Shown here: piece after piece, positions 1 through 6,683 of the stretch | How the letters are laid out: each line of letters starts with the position of its first letter | Position numbering within the stretch: position 1 is the first letter of the stretch | DNA from: Chloroflexota bacterium | GTDB taxonomy: Bacteria; Chloroflexota; UBA4733 | DNA: 64,000 bases | Direction: 5' to 3' | Assembly: GCA_023381895.1 (NCBI GenBank) | Contig: JAMCTA010000029.1 | Location: 19,956 to 83,955, forward strand | The notes under the pieces: generated by a model | What the model was told of the DNA's origin: nothing | The model's input: the letters and a program-made list of their open reading frames with translations, nothing else | The model's database searches: none | Made by a program: the position numbers and the translations under genes

Positions 1-618
1 ATAGCCGAGCAGGAGACCCACCGGAAAGGCGAGGAGTACGTCACCCAAGACTGTGTCGAGCGGCTGCGTAATGAGGCTGACGAGGTGGGTCAGCGCGAAC
101 AGCAGTGCCGCCAGGATGGTGCCGCCCTTGAACTCTGCGGCGCCGACTCGCACGACCCAGGCGATGGAGTGATTCAGGCCGGTCTGGACGATCCCCCGCA
201 TTACGAACTCCTCCGCTACCCCCACGAGCACTGCTTGAAAGAGCACTGTCTCGATGGCCATCAGCGGCGGTGTCCCGGCCATACGCCCTACCTGACCAAA
301 GCTGAGCAGCATGACCAGCGCAGTGAGCGTCAGCAGCGGACCACGCCAGCCGCGCAACCCGGCGAGGCTGAGCGGCCCAACCGGAAAGGTCCGGCGCAGC
401 ACCAGCAACCAGCACAGCGCCACCGCCAGCATCCAGCAGTGCGCCAGGTAGTTCGGCAGCAATCGGGCAAGCGGGTGCTGCCGGGCAAACGGTAGCAAGG
501 CGATGGCCAGCACATATCCGCCGCCGATGCCGGCGATGTAGCCGCCGAGCGCATCCAACCAGGTCACCGGCGTCGCCGCACCGGATGGTCCCGGCATCGC
601 CACAGTATCTCCTTCCAT
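1..618 (-). CDS. CPBP family intramembrane metalloprotease (partial, runs off left edge)
   Basis: Reading the minus strand from an ATG at 618 gives 206 uninterrupted codons to base 1, so the C-terminus lies outside the window. The protein is strongly hydrophobic, with several membrane segments. It carries the family's glutamate motif as EEFVMRG (near residue 140) followed by a Phe-x-x-x-His element, FALTH, which are motifs 1 and 2 of CPBP (Abi/Rce1-like) proteases that cleave substrates within the membrane. The third motif would be beyond the edge. The substrate is unknown; bacterial members serve in peptide maturation, self-immunity or unknown roles. It diverges from the TetR gene, which could regulate it, but I see no operator that proves this. 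Confidence 0.85.
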   Translation of the reverse strand, partial: MEGDTVAMPGPSGAATPVTWLDALGGYIAGIGGGYVLAIALLPFARQHPLARLLPNYLAHCWMLAVALCWLLVLRRTFPVGPLSLAGLRGWRGPLLTLTALVMLLSFGQVGRMAGTPPLMAIETVLFQAVLVGVAEEFVMRGIVQTGLNHSIAWVVRVGAAEFKGGTILAALLFALTHLVSLITQPLDTVLGDVLLAFPVGLLLGY

Positions 619-839
619 GAGTCCGAGCGCTCCCGCCGTTCCAGGATCCAAGGTCAGCCACGGCGGAACACACGGTCTTCGACAGCAATCGGCGCGTTCA
701 GCGCTGCACTATAGCATCTACAAATAAGAGATACTATCATTTGGGCGGAGCGCAGCATTGCAGACGGTGAACGGACTCAGCCGAGAGTTACTCTAAAAAA
801 TTATCCACCTTGGTTTCTCACTGCTGGAAGGGGAGACAG

Positions 840-944
840 ATGCACCGCCTCCGTCCGCTCCTGATGTACGCCGATTTCACGCCCAAACCCGCCTTCGCCG
901 CCTACCAGGAGTTCATCAAGACGCAGTCAGGGGGTGAACAGTGA
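840..944 (+). CDS. 34-residue ORF coupled to the TetR gene, possibly a C-terminal gene remnant
   Basis: An ATG at 840 preceded by a purine-rich GGAAGGGGAGA element opens 35 codons whose TGA (942-944) overlaps the GTG start of the TetR gene (941). The peptide contains YADFTPKPAF, which resembles the C-terminal ends of glycosidase-like proteins ending in a 'KPA' stretch, so it could be the tail of a deleted gene now serving as a translated leader. The same frame is closed by a stop at 768-770. It is too short to identify with confidence; the overlap is the main reason to list it. Confidence 0.35.
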   Translation: MHRLRPLLMYADFTPKPAFAAYQEFIKTQSGGEQ

Positions 945-1666
945 CAGTAGCATCCCGCAGAGCGATTCCCGTGACCGAAACTGACGAGTCGGACGAAAGT
1001 CCAACGGTCGCCGGGCACTGGCGACGCAGTGTTGGCGACCGGCGGCGCGCCAGTTCGCGTGCCAAAATCCTGGCCGCTGCGGCCGCACTCTTCGAGCAGC
1101 ACTCTTATACTGCCATCGCAGTCGAAAAGATTGCGGAAGCAGCAGGCGTGGGGCCAGCCACCGTGTATAACCGCTTCGGCAGCAAGGCGATGATCGTTGC
1201 CTATCTGCTGCAGGAGCCGGCGCGGGAACTCGTCCGTGCCACCGAGGCCGATCTGGCGGCGGAGATATCGGTGGAGAGGGCAGTTCGCCGCCACTTTGCC
1301 CGCCTGGCAGAGACGGCGTGCGGACGGCAGCCACTCTTCGCCGCTGTGCTCCCGGCGGTCATCGATGCCTACAGCAGCGGCGGCGCTGCCCGGCCGGAGA
1401 CCGATCTGCGCCAGGTGGCGCCCCTGCTGGATCCGGTGATGGCGATCATTGAGCACGGTCAGCGTCGCGGGCTGGTAGCGGCGTCCGTCGATCCGCGTCT
1501 GGCGGCCGTAATGGTGACGAACGTATTCTGCCTGCGCATGATCGGCCGCGAGCCCACCGACCGCATCGCCGGCGACCTGGCGGAGCTCCTCCTCTTCGGC
1601 ATCGTAGGCAGGCCGACAACCGGCCCATACACCCTTGACACCGTCGATGCTTCGGTGTGGCTCTGA
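941..1666 (+). CDS. TetR/AcrR family transcriptional regulator
   Basis: The 241-residue product has a Ser/Arg-rich N-terminal extension and then a TetR helix-turn-helix at about residues 45-92. Recognisable pieces are AAALFEQHSYTAIAVEKIAE and AGVGPATVYNRFGSK, where the recognition helix normally lies. The C-terminal two thirds is a helical ligand-binding and dimerisation domain of normal length for the family. Such proteins bind palindromic operators as dimers and are released by a small ligand. The start is a GTG overlapping the stop of a 34-codon ORF. Candidate targets are the divergent CPBP protease gene or its own operon; the ligand is unknown. Confidence 0.88.
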   Translation: MTVASRRAIPVTETDESDESPTVAGHWRRSVGDRRRASSRAKILAAAAALFEQHSYTAIAVEKIAEAAGVGPATVYNRFGSKAMIVAYLLQEPARELVRATEADLAAEISVERAVRRHFARLAETACGRQPLFAAVLPAVIDAYSSGGAARPETDLRQVAPLLDPVMAIIEHGQRRGLVAASVDPRLAAVMVTNVFCLRMIGREPTDRIAGDLAELLLFGIVGRPTTGPYTLDTVDASVWL

Positions 1667-2169
1667 GAATTTCCTGACTTCCGGGTGAAAATCATCAGCG
1701 GCTGCCGGGATCTCTTGGACACTGATCAACGGAAGAGGGCCTACAGCGTCGCGCCGAGCACTCGCAAGTCTTCTGTCAGCGACGTGCCTTTGGCCGTGAA
1801 CGCCGTGGCGCCCTTACGGCCGTAATTGACAGCTCCCGCGTGCGGGTCTCGGCCAGCACCGCATCGGCCAACTCGAACGGCACGACCCCGGTCAGGTCAC
1901 CCAGATGCCCTGGCGCGAACACCCCGGCCGCCACCGTGATCGTCCGGGAGATAGTCATGACAGCGGCACTGATGGCAGACTGGGCGCGTAACGGAGGTCC
2001 TCACAGACGGTGATCTTGGTCGATTCCGTCTTACCGGACCTTCGCTTGCTCTCCGGGTACCAACGCGCCGGCCCAGGTGCTGACCAGCAATCCCGAGCCT
2101 TAACTTTCCCGGCATTGAGTCTCCGGGGAATTTGCCCGATCCTCGAGGCCGTTCGCGAGCGACCGCGGC
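1667..2169. other. 503-bp stretch without an intact gene; holds a transposase stub
   Basis: The interval between the TetR gene and the aminoglycoside-phosphotransferase-like gene has no intact coding sequence. It contains the 5' stub of an IS4-type transposase (about 1840-1958, minus) and probably that element's end (about 1959-2110), joined at about 1840 to DNA of other origin. The minus-strand frame ending at 1741 encodes a plausible but unidentified C-terminal peptide with RKGATAFTAKGTSLTEDLRV. Confidence 0.6.
1840..1958 (-). pseudogene. IS4-family transposase, N-terminal fragment only
   Basis: From the ATG at 1958 the minus strand reads MTISRTITVAAGVFAPGHLG and continues to LADAVLAETRT, the conserved opening of IS4-type transposases (transposase IS4 N-terminal domain). 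About 40 residues in, similarity stops and the frame soon terminates, so more than 85% of the transposase, including the DDE catalytic core, is gone. It is a dead remnant and marks a past insertion next to the probably acquired APH/HAD block. The family call rests on recalling the N-terminal motif; the exact IS cannot be named. Confidence 0.7.
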
Positions 2170-3069
2170 TCACATCGGTGTCGCGGCGACGATCCGCGCC
2201 AGGGTCTGCCGGCCCATCCGGCTCATCGCCGGGTTGGTGTCGACGTAGTACCAGACCGCGCCCATCGCCTGCACGAACGCCCAGGCCTTGCTGCGTTCCC
2301 ACTCGAGGTCGTCGCTGCCCAGCTCCGCGCGGAAGACCGCCCGGGGGCCGTCGTCGAGCAGGTGCCAGCCCGCGATGACGTCCAGAGCCGGGTCAGCGGC
2401 GGCGAACCCGCCGCAGTCGAGCACGCCCGCGAGCCGGCAACCGGCGACGAGCACGTTGGTAGGGATGAGGTCGCCGTGCGTCATCACGTCTGGGTCGGTG
2501 CGGGGCAGGTCGCGGAAGTGCTGCCACAGCGCGGTGAGCCGGGGGACGTCCAGCAGCTGCTCGCTCTTGTCGAGGCACTTCTCGACCCACTCGTCGTGAT
2601 CGTGCAGGTCGCCGCCGCGGTTATCGCCGGTGAAGGTGCGGCCGCGGGTGTCGGCGCCGCGCAGCGCGGTAATCAGCGTAGCGAGGTCGCGGGCGAACGC
2701 GTCGCTGCCGCTGGGGTCGTCCTTGCTGGCGTCGGTCCCGCTCAGCCAGGTCTGGACGGACCACGGCAACGGGAAGGCTTCGCCCGGCCGCCCCAGTCCG
2801 GCGGGCTCGGGAGCCGGGAAGGGGGAGGCCTTCGCGAACTCCGCGCTCGCGCGCGCTTCGGACTTGAGCAGGCGCTGCGTCTCGTCGGGGTCGGTGCCTA
2901 GCAGCGGGAACCGGGCGGCGTAGCGCTCGCCGATCCGGAAGATCGCGTTGACCGTCCCGCTGGAGTCAATGCGACGGATCGGTTCCTGTGCCCACCGCGA
3001 GAACTGGTCCGTGATCAGGGCCCGAGCGGCGGCGTCGGCCAGGACGATCTCGTCCTCGTGCATGGTCAT
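2170..3069 (-). CDS. Aminoglycoside phosphotransferase (APH) family kinase
   Basis: A 299-residue protein with the APH/choline-kinase fold. The catalytic loop is HGDLIPTN (His198, Asp200, Asn205) and the metal-binding loop is GVLDCGG with Asp218; relatives usually have DWGG, so Cys219 replaces a common Trp. Homologous proteins phosphorylate aminoglycosides, macrolides or other small hydroxylated molecules with ATP or GTP; the substrate cannot be told here and resistance is not implied. The gene is far more GC-rich than its surroundings and its N-terminus (MHEDE...) is typical of actinobacterial homologues, so I infer recent transfer together with the adjoining HAD gene, which lies upstream on the same strand. 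Confidence 0.85.
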   Translation of the reverse strand: MTMHEDEIVLADAAARALITDQFSRWAQEPIRRIDSSGTVNAIFRIGERYAARFPLLGTDPDETQRLLKSEARASAEFAKASPFPAPEPAGLGRPGEAFPLPWSVQTWLSGTDASKDDPSGSDAFARDLATLITALRGADTRGRTFTGDNRGGDLHDHDEWVEKCLDKSEQLLDVPRLTALWQHFRDLPRTDPDVMTHGDLIPTNVLVAGCRLAGVLDCGGFAAADPALDVIAGWHLLDDGPRAVFRAELGSDDLEWERSKAWAFVQAMGAVWYYVDTNPAMSRMGRQTLARIVAATPM

Positions 3070-3112
3070 CGCCGGCTCCTGACCTGTCGGGTGCGGTCAT
3101 TGCGCAGGCAAG

Positions 3113-3686
3113 CTACCGGTTCGATGCCCCCATCACGTCTAGCAGGATCGGGAACGCCTCGCCGGCGCTGCGGGCGACGTAGTCGGGCCGTGGGCCTTCG
3201 TCGGGCCCCGGCCGCCCGCCGGAGATCCACAGCGTTGTCATGCCGACGGCCTGAGCGCCCGCGATGTCGGAGGTGGAGTGAGTCGCCGACCATCCACGCC
3301 CCCGCGAGTTCGGCGCCGGTGCGCCGCGCGACCTCGGCGAACACCACCGGCTCGGGCTTGCGTGGGCCGTCACCATCGCAGAAGCACATAGCATCGAACA
3401 GCTCGGCCAGGCCGAGCGCGACGCCCTCGAACGGGATGGTTTGAGTCGGCACCATCGCTGCGAAGGCCAGCGCGAGCTCGTCCGCCGTCTCACCGAAACC
3501 GAAGTGCGTCTTGATTGTCTGCCAGGACTCGTGAACCGATAACGGCCTTGAGTTTACTTCACGCAAGAACGCTAAATCTTCTTCGGACAGTCCGCGCTGC
3601 GTAGCAAAAGCGCTAAGAGCGAGATCGATCGCCCCCGCATAGTCAACCAGAGTGTCATCAAGGTCGAACACGACGAGTGGTCGCAT
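3113..3686 (-). pseudogene. HAD-superfamily hydrolase, frameshifted and internally deleted
   Basis: The N-terminal part (from 3686) has the HAD motif I nucleophile loop FDLDDTL and continues to RKPEP and MVGDSLH (motifs III/IV). There the frame breaks: one extra base near 3280 separates it from SDIAGAQAVGM and the C-terminus ending at 3113. The usual segment between the cap and RKPEP, including the motif II 'TNG' region, is also missing, so the original frame was shorter than normal. Motif spacing suggests a phosphatase of the HAD-IA group. Base composition changes within the gene: the first ~60 codons are about 52% GC, the remainder much higher. A sequencing error could explain the frameshift but not the internal gap. 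Confidence 0.75.
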
Positions 3687-3762
3687 AGGTAATCGCTCCA
3701 GCGTATCGGGAAGTAGCTCGTGTGTACTTTACCGTCGGCGTTGTGATTGTCAATGGGAAAGC

Positions 3763-3897
3763 CATGTGGGTTTTGCCCACGCCGCTCGGGCCCAGCAGGA
3801 GCAAGTTCTGGCGCTGGGCGGCGAAGTTGCCCTGAGCCGGTTCGAGGATGCGCGCCTGGGGAAGGGCGGAGACAGCGGTGAAATCGAACTCCTCAGC
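3763..3897 (-). pseudogene. IS21-family istB ATPase fragment
   Basis: The minus strand reads FDFTAVSALPQARILE, then NFAAQRQNLLLLGPSGVGKTH, which is the approach to and the Walker A loop of IstB, the ATP-dependent helper of IS21 transposases. Only about 45 codons survive: the N-terminus is missing, and after GKTHMAF the sequence becomes unrelated. The fragment abuts the position where the downstream glycosyltransferase loses its N-terminal domain, so an IS21-type insertion followed by deletion is the likely cause. No istA gene or complete IS ends are visible. Confidence 0.75.
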
Positions 3898-3899
3898 TC

Positions 3900-4879
3900 A
3901 ATTCTTTTCAGTGTGGTGTCACGATTCTCTACTATCATGCAGGCCGATCTCTTTCTTGCCGTCTCGCCACCGCTGCAGCTCGCAGCGGCCGCGGTGGTCC
4001 TGGGTTGGGTGGCTCAGCGTTCTGTGATGCTTGTGATCAAGGATTTGGTGCCCGAGGCGGCCCTGTCTGTTGGGATGATGCGCCGCGGCAGACTCTACGA
4101 GATGGCAGAGCGGCTCGAGCGCTGGGTGTACGAGCGTGCTTCCCACATCGTGGTCATCAGCGAGCAACTCGCGAGCCACGTTCGGGATCGCGGCGGGCGG
4201 GAACAAGCTGCGTCGGTGCTCCCGGATTGGGTCGATCCCGCGCTGCTGCAAGAGGCCCGGCCAGACCCCGAATGGAGGGGGAGCCTTGGCATCCCGGCGA
4301 CAGCATCGATTGCGCCGTACAGTGGAAATCTCGGTGCGAAGCAAGACTTCGACCTGCTCATTGAGGCCGCAGCGACCATCGATGGACAGCCGTCGAAGCA
4401 TCTGGTGCTAATAGGAGCGGACAGTGAGCGCGATCGGCTCGACCGGCTCGTGCGCGAGCGATGGTTGCCAAACGTTCATCTGCTCCCGCTTCAGCCGCGC
4501 GAGCGCATTCCAGTCATCCAACAGAGTGCCGACCTGCTCCTGCTCCCTGAGCGCCTGGGAGCAGGAGCGACGGTTCTCCCGCCGAAGCTGCTCACCTACC
4601 TGGCTGCAGGGCGTCCTGTGCTAGCGCTCACCGATGAAGGGAGCGGAGCGGCGCTAGCTCTTGAGGAGAGTCACGCCGGTGTCGTGGTCCATCTAGGAGA
4701 TCTGGAGGGATTCATGGCAGCATGGCAACATCTGGTAAGAGGAGCCCGCGCTGAGCGCGTGCCTCGGTGACCGCGGAAAACAGTGGGTCAGCGAGCATTA
4801 TCAACGGCAGCATATCTTGGAGCGCTATGCATCCCTCCTGGACTCTCTCGTCGGTGACCATAGAATCAATCACCGCTGA
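3900..4879 (+). pseudogene. GT4-type glycosyltransferase, N-terminally truncated and frameshifted
   Basis: The readable protein begins inside the first Rossmann domain (near LFLAVSPPLQLAAAAV and VIKDLVPEAAL), carries the GT4 middle VISEQLASHV and SGNLGAKQDFDLLIEAAA, and continues through the donor-binding half (PKLLTYLAAGRPVLAL). About 90 N-terminal residues are missing, replaced by an istB scrap. The frame opened upstream closes at 4770, but the genuine C-terminus (LSACLGDRGKQWVSEHYQRQ) continues in the next frame to a TGA at 4879, implying one extra base at 4738-4745. It resembles WcaI-like exopolysaccharide glycosyltransferases. The first internal ATG is at 3937. With both defects it is very unlikely to be functional. 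Confidence 0.75.
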
Positions 4880-4979
4880 CGTAGGTTGGATGCAATGCTG
4901 ATCGCTCGCCCTGTGAGTGGTCTCTGCAGAAGAGTTACAGCGCTTCTGTAGCGCTGAAACAAGACGCAGTGAGGAGACG

Positions 4980-5615
4980 ATGAGAGAACATACGCGCCGG
5001 TGTGCTAGGCCACGTTGGAAGCTCGCCATCAAGCGAGCGATGGACGTATCGGGCGCTCTGGCAGGATTGATTGTGCTGAGCCCTGTGCTCGTGGCTGCAG
5101 GGGCCCTCGTTCGCGTGACGAGTCCTGGCCCGATCCTCTACCACTGGCATATTGCGGCGCGTGACGGCCGGCCGGTGACCAGCTACAAGTTCCGGACGAT
5201 GGTTCAAAATGCCGATGATCTCAAGCCATTATTGCAGGCGAGCAATGAGATGGGCGGGCCGTTCTTCAAGATGCGCAACGATCCCCGTGTTACGCGAGCT
5301 GGCCGCTTGCTGCGGCGGTTCAGTATCGACGAGCTTCCCCAGTTGTGGAGCATTGTGAAGGGCGACCTGAGCCTCGTCGGTCCGCGTCCCCCGCTGTGGG
5401 CTGAGTTTGAGCACTTCACACCGGAGCAACGGCAGAAACTTGCAGTCCAACCCGGACTGACGTGCTGGTGGCAGGTATCTGGGCGTCATCGCATCGCCGA
5501 TCCAGAGGAATGGCTTCGCCTTGATTTGAAGTACATCGATGAGTGGAGTCTGCGCGACGATCTCCGAATTCTTGCGAAGACAGCGCTGGTCATTTTGCAC
5601 GGAACGGGGGCGTAG
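4980..5615 (+). CDS. Sugar-1-phosphate transferase (bacterial sugar transferase, WcaJ/PglC-like)
   Basis: A 211-residue monotopic membrane enzyme that moves a sugar-1-phosphate from a nucleotide sugar to undecaprenyl phosphate, the first step of exopolysaccharide or glycan repeat assembly. Visible family features are one N-terminal membrane segment (GALAGLIVLSPVLVAAGALV), the KFRTM motif, the catalytic-region RRFSIDELPQL, GPRPP, and QVSGR near the C-terminus. I chose the ATG at 4980 because GAGGAG lies 6 bases upstream; an upstream in-frame start at 4917 has no such site. It is short, like single-domain PglC-type enzymes, and is the only intact member of the local polysaccharide cluster. The sugar specificity is unknown. 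Confidence 0.88.
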   Translation: MREHTRRCARPRWKLAIKRAMDVSGALAGLIVLSPVLVAAGALVRVTSPGPILYHWHIAARDGRPVTSYKFRTMVQNADDLKPLLQASNEMGGPFFKMRNDPRVTRAGRLLRRFSIDELPQLWSIVKGDLSLVGPRPPLWAEFEHFTPEQRQKLAVQPGLTCWWQVSGRHRIADPEEWLRLDLKYIDEWSLRDDLRILAKTALVILHGTGA

Positions 5616-6682
5616 TGCTGCGTCGCACTGCGTTTGCGTTGGGTCTCGCTCTGCTCGTCGTTGAGGGAGTAACTGCAGTCCTCCTAGCGATCACCGGGAT
5701 CGATGCCACGAGGCAGGTGCACACTCTGCGCACTGACTTGGGACAACTTGAAACCCTGCGGACCAAGGTCACTCAGCAACCGGCTGCGGTGTCGCTGGCC
5801 ACACTGGATTAGCACGACGCGGAGTGCTGCAGCCGCAGCAGCAGGGCTCCAGTCGACACTACGGAGGTGGAGTTGGTTGGATTGTAGGATTGGCGCGACA
5901 CTCTTCCGAAGGCCACGCTGAGTGGGCTCAGGTGAGCGGGGGATTGACTGCAGTTGTCGATCTCGCGTGCGTTTCGCGAGACCGGGCCGGTGCTGAGTTC
6001 TCTGACTGCCCCCAAAGCGAGCGTCAGCCTCGTACACACGCTCGCAACGACGATTGAAGCTCAACGAGTACAGCTAGCTGCTGCCTCGCTCTCACTCGCT
6101 GATGCCAGCCGTGAGCTCGCTTTGGTCAAGGGCCGTGAGGCAGCCAAGCTCTTCAGCGGACATCTCACTACCGTGCTGGGGGCTCGTGATCAAAGGTCCG
6201 CTCGTACTCCGCTCGCTGTCGACACTGCCCGACCTGCTCGGCTTCGCAGCTCCTCAGCACTTTCTGGTTGTCGCTCAGAATCCTGCTGACCTGCGACCAA
6301 CCGGTGGCTTCATGGGTTCGTGGGGCATCGTTACGGTCTCACAGGGTCGGATCAGAGGGCTGGACTACCGCGCCTACTACAACTGGGAGCAGGTGCGTGA
6401 TCCTAATCGGGCGTGGCCGGTCCAAACCGCTCCAATGCGGACATATCTCGGCTATTGCTGCATGGATATGCAGGACGCCAACTGGTACCCAGACTTTCCG
6501 ACGACCGCTCTGGTGCTTGAAACGTTCTTGGAAGCTGATCAGCCACTCCAGCTCGATGGCGTCATCGCCTTCGGCCCGACTGTCATTCAAGGTCTGCTGC
6601 AGGCCACCGGGCCGGTATCTCTGTCTAACCTCGGGGTCACCGTGACGAGCCAGAACTTCGTGAGCCTTGCTAACTACTTCGG
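5615..6682 (+). pseudogene. DUF4012-containing membrane protein, multiply frameshifted and truncated
   Basis: The gene starts with a GTG overlapping the stop of the sugar transferase and opens with one membrane segment. The DUF4012 signature is clear further on: QNPADLRPTGGFMGSWG and the following DYRAYYNWE and DANWYPDFPTTA. To follow it the reader must change frame at least three times (near 5812, 5921-5954 and 6180). Similarity then ends near 6682, at the 3' end of the convergent glucosidase gene, so the C-terminal third is lost. DUF4012 proteins commonly accompany exopolysaccharide genes in Chloroflexota and Actinobacteria; their biochemical role is not established. This copy is a relic. 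Confidence 0.78.
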
Positions 6683-6683
6683 G

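Noticed and set aside
85..495. Plus-strand 136-codon frame and the 215-codon minus frame in the first 700 bases
   Set aside because: Both are low-complexity shadows of the CPBP protease, which is the frame with motifs and membrane helices.
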